Source: Odiellus spinosus
Lineage: Eukaryota; Arthropoda; Arachnida; Opiliones; Phalangiidae
Length of the DNA: 64,000 nt
Direction: 5' to 3'
Assembly (NCBI GenBank): GCA_963920705.1
Contig: CAWUCO010000207.1
Location: forward strand, 1 to 64,000
A program made the translations under genes and the position numbers. Below, piece after piece: positions 28,101-39,012 of this stretch. Each line of letters starts with the position of its first letter. Position 1 is the first letter of the stretch. The notes below the pieces were generated by a model, which was given only the letters and a program-made list of their open reading frames with translations, made no database searches and had not been told where the DNA came from.

Positions 28101-30208
28101 TTTTGATATTGTATGATTTCTTGAATTGGCCATATTTGTCTTGTTTTTCAACGTATTTTTGAAAACTCTTATTATTTAGACTGTCCATTAATTGCTCTTT
28201 CGAATGACTTTGGTTTTGACTAAATTGCCAAAACGTTACAAATATAAAATTGGTTAAAATTAAGCAAAAACGCTTAAAAATCCAAGATTATTGGATTCAA
28301 ATTGACACAAAACATTTGATTTTTAAGCGATTTAGACAAAATTAAAACCTATCGAAAGAGCAAATATTGGACTATCTAAAAAACAAGAGTTTTGGAAAAT
28401 CCTTTGAAAAACATGGAAAATATGGCCAATTCAAAAAACATCTAATGTCAAAAAGCGAATTTTTAAAATCTGAAATTTGACTATTTTGATATTGTATGGT
28501 TTCTTGAATTGGCCATATTTTTCTTGTTTTTCAACGGGTTTTTGAAAACTCTTATTATTTAGACTGTCCATTAATTGCTCTTTCGAATGACTTTGGTTTT
28601 GTCTAAATTGCCAAAACGTGACAAATATAAAATTGGTTAAAATTAAGCAAAAACGCTTAAAAATCCAAGATTATATGATTCAAATGGACACAAAACATTT
28701 GATTTTTAAGCGATTTAGACAAAATTAACACCACTCGAAAGAGCAAATATTGGTCTATCTAAAAAACAAGAGTTTTGGAAAATCTGTTGAAAAACATGGA
28801 AAATATGGCCAATTGAAAAAAAATCTAATATCAAAAAGCGAATTTTTAAAATCTGAAATTTGACTATTTTGATATTGTATGATTTTTGAATTGGCCATAT
28901 TTTTCTTGTTTTTCAACGGATTTTTGAAAACTCTTATTATTTAGACTATCCATTAATTGCTCTTTCGAATGACTTTGGTTTTGTCTAAATTGCCAAAACG
29001 TGACAAATATAAAATTAGTTAAAATTAAGCAAAAACGCTTAAAAATCCAAGATTTTTGGATTCAAATTGACACAAAACATTTGATTTTTAAGCGATTTAG
29101 ACAAAATTAAAACCTATCGAAAGAGCAAATATTGGACTATCTAAAAAACAAGAGTTTTGGAAAATCCTTTGAAAAACATGGAAAATATGGCCAATTCAAA
29201 AAACATCTAATGTCAAAAAGCGAATTTTTAAAATCTGAAATTTGACTATTTTGATATTGTATGGTTTCTTGAATTGGCCATATTTTTCTTGTTTTTCAAC
29301 GGGTTTTTGAAAACTCTTATTATTTAGACTGTCCATTAATTGCTCTTTCGAATGACTTTGGTTTTGACTAAATTGCCAAAACGTTACAAATATAAAATTG
29401 GTTAAAATTAAGCAAAAACGCTTAAAAATCCAAGATTATATGATTCAAATGGACACAAAACATTTGATTTTTAAGCGATTTAGACAAAATTAACACCACT
29501 CGAAAGAGCAAATACTGGACTATCTAAAAAACAAGAGTTTTGGAAAGTCCGTTGAAAAACATGGAAAATATGGCCAATGAAAAAAATCTAATATCAAAAA
29601 GCGAATTTTTTAAATCTGAAATTTGACTATTTTGATATTGTATGATTTCTTGAATTGGCCATATTTTTCTTGTTTTTCAACGGATTTTTGAAAACTCTTA
29701 TTATTTAGACTATCCATTAATTGCTCTTTCGAATGACTTTGGTTTTGTCTAAATTGCCAAAACGTGACAAATATAAAATTGGTTAAAATTAAGCAAAAAC
29801 GCTTAAAAATCCAAGATTATTGGATTCAAATTGACACAAAACATTTGATTTTTAAGCGATTTAGACAAAATTAAAACCTATCGAAAGAGCAAATATTTGA
29901 CTATCTAAAAAACAAGAATTTTGGAAAATCCTTTGAAAAACATGGAAAATATGGCCAATTCAAAAAACATCTAATGTCAAAAAGCGAATTTTTAAAATCT
30001 GAAATTTGACTATTTTGATATTGTATGGTTTCTTGAATTGGCCATATTTTTCTTGTTTTTCAACGGGTTTTTGAAAACTCTTATTATTTAGACTGTCCAT
30101 TAATTGCTCTTTCGAATGACTTTGGTTTTGTCTAAATTGCCAAAACGTGACAAATATAAAATTGGTTAAAATTAAGCAAAAACGCTTAAAAATCCAAGAT
30201 TATATGAT
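22172..30208. repeat. 10-unit repeat (3,827 bp) followed by an 11-unit version (4,210 bp)
   Basis: Copy A is 22172-25998 and copy B is 25999-30208. Shared markers include ATGATCCAAATGG with AAAAAATAAGAG (22172/25999), AAAAAGCAAGAG (22555/26382), AAAACATATCG, and after the extra unit GTATGATTTTTGAATTGG, TTAGTTAAAATTAAG and CCAATGAAAAAAATC, now 4,210 bp apart. The extra unit in copy B lies at about 27914-28296; it is V4-like with CAACGTATTTTTG. The true joins seem to lie inside units, near 21955 and 25800, close to the centre of the large dyad. Confidence 0.88.
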
Positions 30209-30947
30209 TCAAATGGACACAAAACATTTGATTTTTGAGCGATTTAGACAAAATTAACACCACTCGAAAGAGCAAATATTGGTCTATCTAAAAAATAAGA
30301 GTTTTGGAAAATCTGTTGAAAAACATGGAAAATATGGCCAATTGAAAAAAATCTAATATCAAAAAGCGAATTTTTAAAATCTGAAATTTGACTATTTTGA
30401 TATTGTATGATTTCTTGAATTGGCCATATTTGTCTTGTTTTTCAACGGATTTTTGAAAACTCTTATTATTTTGACTGTCCATTAATTGCTCTTTCGAATG
30501 ACTTTGGTTTTGACTAAATACCCAAAACGTTACAAATATAAAATTGGTTAAAATTAAGCAAAAACGCTTAAAAATCCAAGATTATTGGATTCAAATTGAC
30601 ACAAAACATTTGATTTTTAAGCGATTTAGACAAAATTAAAACCTATCGAAAGAGCAAATATTGGACTATCTAAAAAACAAGAGTTTTGGAAAATCTGTTG
30701 AAAAACATGGAAAATATGGCCAATTGAAAAAACATCTAATATAAAAAAGCGAATTTTTAAAATCTGAAATTTGACTATTTTGATATTGTATGATTTCTTG
30801 AATTGGCCATATTTGTCTTGTTTTTCAACGGATTTTTGAAAACTCTTATTATTTAGACTGTCCATTAATTGCTCTTTCGAATGACTTTGGTTTTGACTAA
30901 ATTGCCAAAACGTTACAAATATAAAATTGGTTAAAATTAAGCAAAAA

Positions 30948-31006
30948 CGCTTAAAAATCCAAGATTATTGGATTCAAATTGACACAAAACATTTGATTTT
31001 TAAGCG
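30948..31006. repeat. Second dyad across the unit junction (type example)
   Basis: CGCTTAAAAATC at 30948-30959 and GATTTTTAAGCG at 30995-31006 are perfect 12-bp inverted repeats with a 35-bp spacer that contains the start of the next unit. Overlapping this, AATCCAAGATTATTGGATT (30956-30974) is a perfect 7-bp-arm hairpin in units with the ATTGG leader. In units with the ATATGATT leader that inner hairpin is lost while the 12-bp outer arms remain. The outer 12-mers can therefore pair either across the junction or around the body of their own unit. A few units carry CGCCTAAAAATC or CCCTTAAAAATC and lose one pair. Confidence 0.9.
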
Positions 31007-31356
31007 ATTTAGACAAAATTAAAACCTATCGAAAGAGCAAATATTGGACTATCTAAAAAACAAGAGTTTTGGAAAATCTGTTGAAAAACATGGAAAATAT
31101 GGCCAATTGAAAAAACATCTAATATCAAAAAGCGAATTTTTAAAATCTGAAATTTGACTATTTTGATATTGTATGATTTCTTGAATTGGCCATATTTGTC
31201 TTGTTTTTCAACGGATTTTTGAAAACTCTTATTATTTAGACTGTCCATTAATTGCTCTTTCGAATGACTTTGGTTTTGACTAAATTGCCAAAACGTTACA
31301 AATATAAAATTGGTTAAAATTAAGCAAAAACGCCTAAAAATCCAAGATTATATGAT
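30974..31356. repeat. Type unit, class V4 of the satellite
   Basis: A clean 383-bp unit used here for internal coordinates (unit position 1 = 30974). Class V4 markers in order: leader ATTGGATTCAAATTGAC running in from the previous unit, AAACCTATCG near unit position 50, ATATTGGAC near 70, AATCTGTTG near 105, CAATTGAAAA near 135, TTTTTAAAATC near 165, TATGATTTC near 200, ATATTTGTC near 222, CAACGGATT near 240, GACTGTCC near 270, GGTTTTGAC near 305 and CGTTACAAAT near 322. V4 is common from 21.8 kb to 61.5 kb (for example 30591, 38247, 49732, 55475, 57770 and 61218). It shares its right half with V1 and differs mainly in the first 70 bp. Confidence 0.95.
31029..31263. repeat. Long imperfect inverted repeat inside each unit (type example)
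   Basis: The left arm (31029-31130) and right arm (31159-31263) are inverted copies across a loop of about 28 bp. The outer ends are exact: TCGAAAGAGCAA faces TTGCTCTTTCGA. The inner arms share AATTGGCCATAT, GTTTTTCAACGGATTTT, AAAACTCTT and TTTTGATATT. In a V5-like copy I count about 11 mismatches over the best 80 aligned positions. Outside these arms, TTTAGACAAAA (unit 35-45) mirrors TTTTGTCTAAA (unit 301-311), and GATTTTTAAGCG (22-33) mirrors CGCTTAAAAATC (358-369). Almost the whole unit is therefore one dyad, centred near unit position 173, with a 45-bp unpaired stretch on the right. The same structure is present in every unit I examined. Transcripts or single strands could form a very long hairpin. 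Confidence 0.95.
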
Positions 31357-34036
31357 TCAAATGGACACAAAACATTTGATTTTTAAGCGATTTAGACAAA
31401 ATTAACACCACTCGAAAGAGCAAATACTGGACTATCTAAAAAACAAGAGTTTTGGAAAGTCCGTTGAAAAACATGGAAAATATGGCCAATTGAAAAAACA
31501 TCTAATATCAAAAAGCGAATTTTTAAAATCTGAAATTTGACTATTTTGATATTGTATGATTTCTTGAATTGGCCATATTTGTCTTGTTTTTCAACGGATT
31601 TTTGAAAACTCTTATTATTTAGACTGTCCATTAATTGCTCTTTCGAATGACTTTGGTTTTGACTAAATTGCCAAAACGTTACAAATATAAAATTGGTTAA
31701 AATTAAGCAAAAACGCCTAAAAATCCAAGATTATATGATTCAAATGGACACAAAACATTTGATTTTTAAGCGATTTAGACAAAATTAACACCACTCGAAA
31801 GAGCAAATACTGGACTATCTAAAAAACAAGAGTTTTGGAAAGTCCGTTGAAAAACATGGAAAATATGGCCAATTGAAAAAACATCTAATATCAAAAAGCG
31901 AATTTTTTAAATCTGAAATTTGACTATTTTGATATTGTATGATTTCTTGAATTGGCCATATTTTTCTTGTTTTTCAACGGATTTTTGAAAACTCTTATTA
32001 TTTAGACTATCCATTAATTGCTATTTCGAATGACTTTGGTTTTGTCTAAATTGCCAAAACGTGACAAATATAAAATTGGTTAAAATTAAGCAAAAACGCT
32101 TAAAAATCCAAGATTATTGGATTCAAATTGACACAAAACATTTGATTTTTAAGCGATTTAGACAAAATTAACACCACTCGAAAGAGCAAATATTGGTCTA
32201 TCTAAAAAACAAGAGTTTTGGAAAATCTGTTGAAAAACATGGAAAATATGGCCAATTGAAAAAACATCTAATATCAAAAAGCGAATTTTTTAAATCTGAA
32301 ATTTGACTATTTTGATATTGTATGATTTCTTGAATTGGCCATATTTTTCTTGTTTTTCAACGGATTTTTGAAAACTCTTATTATTTAGACTATCCATTAA
32401 TTGCTCTTTCGAATGACTTTGGTTTTGTCTAAATTGCCAAAACGTGACAAATATAAAATTGGTTAAAATTAAGCAAAAATGCTTAAAAATCCAAGATTAT
32501 TGGATTCAAATTGACACAAAACATTTGATTTTTAAGCGATTTAGACAAAATTAAAACCTATTGAAAGAGCAAATATTGGACTATCTAAAAAACAAGAGTT
32601 TTGGAAAATCCTTTGAAAAACATGGAAAATATGGCCAATTCAAAAAAACATCTAATGTCAAAAAGCGAATTTTTAAAATCTGAAATTTGACTATTTTGAT
32701 ATTGTATGATTTCTTGAATTGGCCATATTTTTCTTGTTTTTCAACGGATTTTTGAAAACTCTTATTATTTAGACTATCCATTAATTGCTCTTTCGAATGA
32801 CTTTGGTTTTGTCTAAATTGCCAAAACGTGACAAATATAAAATTGGTTAAAATTAAGCAAAAACGCTTAAAAATCCAAGATTATTGGATTCAAATTGACA
32901 CAAAACATTTGATTTTTAAGCGATTTAGACAAAATTAAAACCTATCGAAAGAGCAAATATTGGACTATCTAAAAAACAAGAGTTTTGGAAAATCCTTTGA
33001 AAAACATGGAAAATATGGCCAATTCAAAAAACATCTAATGTCAAAAAGCGAATTTTTAAAATCTGAAATTTGACTATTTTGATATTGTATGGTTTCTTGA
33101 ATTGGCCATATTTTTCTTGTTTTTCAACGGGTTTTTGAAAACTCTTATTATTTAGACTGTCCTTTAATTGCTCTTTCGAATGACTTTGGTTTTGACTAAA
33201 TTGCCAAAACGTTACAAATATAAAATTGGTTAAAATTAAGCAAAAACGCTTAAAAATCCAAGATTATATGATTCAAATGGACACAAAACATTTGATTTTT
33301 AAGCGATTTAGACAAAATTAACACCACTCGAAAGAGCAAATACTGGACTATCTAAAAAACAAGAGTTTTGGAAAGTCCGTTGAAAAACATGGAAAATATG
33401 GCCAATGAAAAAAATCTAATATCAAAAAGCGAATTTTTTAAATCTGAAATTTGACTATTTTGATATTGTATGATTTCTTGAATTGGCCATATTTTTCTTG
33501 TTTTTCAACGGATTTTTGAAAACTCTTATTATTTATACTATCCATTAATTGCTCTTTCGAATGACTTTGGTTTTGTCTAAATTGCCAAAACGTGACAAAT
33601 ATAAAATTGGTTAAAATTAAGCAAAAACGCTTAAAAATCCAAGATTATTGGATTCAAATTGACACAAAACATTTGATTTTTAAGCGATTTAGACAAAATT
33701 AAAACCTATCGAAAGAGCAAATATTGGACTATCTAAAAAACAAGAGTTTTGGAAAATCCTTTGAAAAACTTGGAAAATATGGCCAATTCAAAAAACATCT
33801 AATGTCAAAAAGCGAATTTTTAAAATCAGAAATTTGACTATTTTGACATTGTATGGTTTCTTGAATTGACCATATTTTTCTTGTTTTTCAACGGGTTTTT
33901 GAAAACTCTTATTATTTAGACTGTCCATTAATTGCTCTTTCGAATGACTTTGGTTTTGACTAAATTGCCAAAACGTTACAAATATAAAATTGGTTAAAAT
34001 TAAGCAAAAACGCTTAAAAATCCAAGATTATATGAT

Positions 34037-34419
34037 TCAAATGGACACAAAACATTTGATTTTTAAGCGATTTAGACAAAATTAACACCACTCGAAAGAG
34101 CAAATACTGGACTATCTAAAAAACAAGAGTTTTGGAAAGTCCGTTGAAAAACATGGAAAATATGGCCAATTGAAAAAACATCTAATATCAAAAAGCGAAT
34201 TTTTTAAATCTGAAATTTGACTATTTTGATATTGTATGATTTCTTGAATTGGCCATATTTTTCTTGTTTTTCAACGGATTTTTGAAAACTCTTATTATTT
34301 AGACTATCCATTAATTGCTCTTTCGAATGACTTTGGTTTTGTCTAAATTGCCAAAACGTGACAAATATAAAATTGGTTAAAATTAAGCAAAAACGCTTAA
34401 AAATCCAAGATTATTGGAT
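34037..34419. repeat. Type unit, class V2
   Basis: Class V2 has the ATATGATTCAAATGGAC leader, CACCACTCG, the hallmark ATACTGGAC near unit position 70, AAGTCCGTTG near 105 (AAGTCCTTTG in some), TTTTTTAAATC near 165, TATGATTTC, ATATTTTTC, CAACGGATT, usually GACTATCC, GGTTTTGTC and CGTGACAAAT. The single change TTTTTAAAATC to TTTTTTAAATC puts an in-frame stop into the recurring minus-strand open frame. That shared stop is good evidence that the frame is not under selection as a protein. Examples lie at 8785, 16434, 17579, 22555, 31740, 38630 and 50115. Confidence 0.9.
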
Positions 34420-34802
34420 TCAAATTGACACAAAACATTTGATTTTTAAGCGATTTAGACAAAATTAAAACCTATCGAAAGAGCAAATATTTGACTATCT
34501 AAAAAACAAGAATTTTGGAAAATCCTTTGAAAAACATGGAAAATATGGCCAATTCAAAAAACATCTAATGTCAAAAAGCGAATTTTTAAAATCTGAAATT
34601 TGACTATTTTGATATTGTATGGTTTCTTGAATTGGCCATATTTTTCTTGTTTTTCAACGGGTTTTTGAAAACTCTTATTATTTAGACTGTCCATTAATTG
34701 CTCTTTCGAATGACTTTGGTTTTGTCTAAATTGCCAAAACGTGACAAATATAAAATTGGTTAAAATTAAGCAAAAACGCTTAAAAATCCAAGATTATATG
34801 AT

Positions 34803-37098
34803 TCAAATGGACACAAAACATTTGATTTTTGAGCGATTTAGACAAAATTAACACCACTCGAAAGAGCAAATATTGGTCTATCTAAAAAACAAGAGTTTTG
34901 GAAAGTCCTTTGAAAAACATGGAAAATATGGCCAATTGAAAAAACATCTAATATCAAAAAGCGAATTTTTTAAATCTGAAATTTGACTATTTTGATATTG
35001 TATGATTTCTTGAATTGGCCATATTTTTCTTGTTTTTCAACGGATTTTTGAAAACTCTTATTATTTAGACTATCCATTAATTGCTCTTTCGAATGACTTT
35101 GGTTTTGTCTAAATTGCCAAAACGTGACAAATATAAAATTGGTTAAAATTAAGCAAAAATGCTTAAAAATCCAAGATTATTGGATTCAAATTGACACAAA
35201 ACATTTGATTTTTAAGCGATTTAGACAAAATTAAAACCTATTGAAAGAGCAAATATTGGACTATCTAAAAAACAAGAGTTTTGGAAAATCCTTTGAAAAA
35301 CATGGAAAATATGGCCAATTCAAAAAACATCTAATGTCAAAAAGCGAATTTTTAAAATCTGAAATTTGACTATTTTGACATTGTATGGTTTCTTGAATTG
35401 GCCATATTTTTCTTGTTTTTCAACGGGTTTTTGAAAACTCTTATTATTTAGACTGTCCATTAATTGCTCTTTCGAATGACTTTGGTTTTGACTAAATTGC
35501 CAAAACGTTACAAATATAAAATTGGTTAAAATTAAGCAAAAACGCTTAAAAATCCAAGATTATATGATTCAAATGGACACAAAACATTTGATTTTTAAGC
35601 GATTTAGACAAAATTAACACCACTCGAAAGAGCAAATACTGGACTATCTAAAAAACAAGAGTTTTGGAAAGTCCGTTGAAAAACATGGAAAATATGGCCA
35701 ATTGAAAAAACATCTAATATCAAAAAGCGAATTTTTTAAATCTGAAATTTGAATTTTTGATATTGTATGATTTCTTGAATTGGCCATATTTTTCTTGTTT
35801 TTCAACGGATTTTTGAAAACTCTTATTATTTAGACTGTCCATTAATTGCTCTTTCGAATGACTTTGGTTTTGTCTAAATTGCCAAAACGTGACAAATATA
35901 AAATTGGTTAAAATTAAGCAAAAACGCTTAAAAATCCAAGATTATATGATTCAAATGGACACAAAACATTTGATTTTTGAGCGATTTAGACAAAATTAAC
36001 ACCACTCGAAAGAGCAAATATTGGTCTATCTAAAAAACAAGAGTTTTGGAAAGTCCTTTGAAAAACATGGAAAATATGGCCAATTGAAAAAACATCTAAT
36101 ATCAAAAAGCGAATTTTTTAAATCTGAAATTTGACTATTTTGATATTGTATGATTTCTTGAATTGGCCATATTTTTCTTGTTTTTCAACGGATTTTTGAA
36201 AACTCTTATTATTTAGACTATCCATTAATTGCTCTTTCGAATGACTTTGGTTTTGTCTAAATTGCCAAAACGTGACAAATATAAAATTGGTTAAAATTAA
36301 GCAAAAATGCTTAAAAATCCAAGATTATTGGATTCAAATTGACACAAAACATTTGATTTTTAAGCGATTTAGACAAAATTAAAACCTATTGAAAGAGCAA
36401 ATATTGGACTATCTAAAAAACAAGAGTTTTGGAAAATCCTTTGAAAAACATGGAAAATATGGCCAATTCAAAAAACATCTAATGTCAAAAAGCGAATTTT
36501 TAAAATCTGAAATTTGACTATTTTGACATTGTATGGTTTCTTGAATTGGCCATATTTTTCTTGTTTTTCAACGGGTTTTTGAAAACTCTTATTATTTAGA
36601 CTGTCCATTAATTGCTCTTTCGAATGACTTTGGTTTTGACTAAATTGCCAAAACGTTACAAATATAAAATTGGTTAAAATTAAGCAAAAACGCTTAAAAA
36701 TCCAAGATTATATGATTCAAATGGACACAAAACATTTGATTTTTAAGCGATTTAGACAAAATTAACACCACTCGAAAGAGCAAATACTGGACTATCTAAA
36801 AAACAAGAGTTTTGGAAAGTCCGTTGAAAAACATGGAAAATATGGCCAATTGAAAAAACATCTAATATCAAAAAGCGAATTTTTTAAATCTGAAATTTGA
36901 ATTTTTGATATTGTATGATTTCTTGAATTGGCCATATTTTTCTTGTTTTTCAACGGATTTTTGAAAACTCTTATTATTTAGACTATCCATTAATTGCTCT
37001 TTCGAATGACTTTGGTTTTGTCTAAATTGCCAAAACGTGACAAATATAAAATTGGTTAAAATTAAGCAAAAACGCTTAAAAATCCAAGATTATTGGAT
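34803..37098. repeat. 3-unit repeat, 1,148 bp, two copies
   Basis: Copies 34803-35950 and 35951-37098. Unit 1 has GATTTTTGAGCG with AAGTCCTTTG; unit 2 has AAAAATGCTT, ACCTATTGAAAG and GACATTGTATGG; unit 3 is V2 with a deletion giving AAATTTGAATTTTTGAT. Every marker recurs 1,148 bp on, and the only difference I noticed is GACTGTCC against GACTATCC in unit 3. Confidence 0.9.
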
Positions 37099-39012
37099 TC
37101 AAATTGACACAAAACATTTGATTTTTAAGCGATTTAGACAAAATTAAAACCTATCGAAAGAGCAAATATTTGACTATCTAAAAAACAAGAATTTTGGAAA
37201 ATCCTTTGAAAAACATGGAAAATATGGCCAATTCAAAAAACATCTAATGTCAAAAAGCGAATTTTTAAAATCTGAAATTTGACTATTTTTATATTGTATG
37301 GTTTCTTGAATTGGCCATATTTTTCTTGTTTTTCAACGGGTTTTTGAAAACTCTTATTATTTAGACTGTCCATTAATTGCTCTTTCGAATGACTTTGGTT
37401 TTGTCTAAATTGCCAAAACGTGACAAATATAAAATTGGTTAAAATTAAGCAAAAACGCTTAAAAATCCAAGATTATATGATTCAAATGGACACAAAACAT
37501 TTGATTTTTGAGCGATTTAGACAAAATTAACACCACTCGAAAGAGCAAATATTGGTCTATCTAAAAAACAAGAGTTTTGGAAAATCTGTTGAAAAACATG
37601 GAAAATATGGCCAATTGAAAAAAATCTAATATCAAAAAGCGAATTTTTAAAATCGGAAATTTGACTATTTTGATATTGTATGATTTCTTGAATTGGCCAT
37701 ATTTGTCTTGTTTTTCAACGGATTTTTGAAAACTCTTATTATTTTGACTGTCCATTAATTGCTCTTTCGAATGACTTTGGTTTTGTCTAAATTGCCAAAA
37801 CGTTACAAATATAAAATTGGTTAAAATTAAGCAAAAACGCTTAAAAATCCAAGATTATTGGATTCAAATTGACACAAAACATTTGATTTTTAAGCGATTT
37901 AGACAAAATTAAAACCTATCGAAAGAGCAAATATTGGACTATCTAAAAAACAAGAGTTTTGGAAAATCTGTTGAAAAACATGGAAAATATGGCCAATTGA
38001 AAAAACATCTAATATAAAAAAGCGAATTTTTAAAATCTGAAATTTGACTATTTTGATATTGTATGATTTCTTGAATTGGCCATATTTGTCTTGTTTTTCA
38101 ACGGATTTTTGAAAACTCTTTTTATTTAGACTGTCCATTAATTGCTCTTTCGAATGACTTTGGTTTTGACTAAATTGCCAAAACGTTACAAATATAAAAT
38201 TGGTTAAAATTAAGCAAAAACGCTTAAAAATCCAAGATTATTGGATTCAAATTGACACAAAACATTTGATTTTTAAGCGATTTAGACAAAATTAAAACCT
38301 ATCGAAAGAGCAAATATTGGACTATCTAAAAAACAAGAGTTTTGGAAAATCTGTTGAAAAACATGGAAAATATGGCCAATTGAAAAAACATCTAATATCA
38401 AAAAGCGAATTTTTAAAATCTGAAATTTGACTATTTTGATATTGTATGATTTCTTGAATTGGCCATATTTGTCTTGTTTTTCAACGGATTTTTGAAAACT
38501 CTTATTATTTAGACTGTCCATTAATTGCTCTTTCGAATGACTTTGGTTTTGACTAAATTGCCAAAACGTTACAAATATAAAATTGGTTAAAATTAAGCAA
38601 AAACGCCTAAAAATCCAAGATTATATGATTCAAATGGACACAAAACATTTGATTTTTAAGCGATTTAGACAAAATTAACACCACTCGAAAGAGCAAATAC
38701 TGGACTATCTAAAAAACAAGAGTTTTGGAAAGTCCGTTGAAAAACATGGAAAATATGGCCAATTGAAAAAACATCTAATATCAAAAAGCGAATTTTTTAA
38801 ATCTGAAATTTGACTATTTTGATATTGTATGATTTCTTGAATTGGCCATATTTTTCTTGTTTTTCAACGGATTTTTGAAAACTCTTATTATTTAGACTAT
38901 CCATTAATTGCTCATTCGAATGACTTTGGTTTTGTCTAAATTGCCAAAACGTGACAAATATAAAATTGGTTAAAATTAAGCAAAAACGCTTAAAAATCCA
39001 AGATTATTGGAT
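37099..39012. repeat. Five units, the first four copied from or to 29826-31356
   Basis: Units at 37099, 37482, 37865 and 38247 match 29826, 30209, 30591 and 30974 at a distance of 7,273 bp. Shared details are AGAATTTTGG with CCTTTG, GATTTTTGAGCG, CAATTGAAAAAAATC with TTATTTTGAC, and ATATAAAAAAGCG. The match ends where 38630 (V2) continues as if the hybrid unit 31357 had been skipped: both copies have the rare CGCCTAAAAATCC just before the join. Confidence 0.87.

Larger units (their letters stand above)
30209..34802. repeat. Twelve units without a clean higher-order period
   Basis: Starts with a GATTTTTGAGCG-marked V1 unit (30209), two V4 units (30591, 30974), a V1/V2 hybrid (31357) and V2 (31740), then alternating V2-like and V3-like units to 34802. 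CCAATGAAAAAAATC near 33400 repeats the marker seen at 25362 and 29572. The 32123 unit joins an ATTGG leader to CACCACTCG, an unusual pairing in the core. Units 29826-31356 recur at 37099-38629, 7,273 bp away. Confidence 0.8.

Noticed and set aside
30948-31006. Junction hairpin as a transcription terminator
   Set aside because: The 12-bp stem is AT-rich with a 35-bp spacer, has no associated gene and recurs at every unit; it is part of the satellite.
31029-31263. Intact terminal-inverted-repeat transposon in each unit
   Set aside because: There is no transposase, no target-site duplication and no non-repeat flank; units are strictly head to tail. A past origin from such an element is kept only as a hypothesis.
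30974-31356. TATA-like ATATAAAATTGG as a promoter in each unit
   Set aside because: In 27% GC sequence such a match is expected by chance, and nothing downstream is gene-like; without transcript data it cannot be supported.
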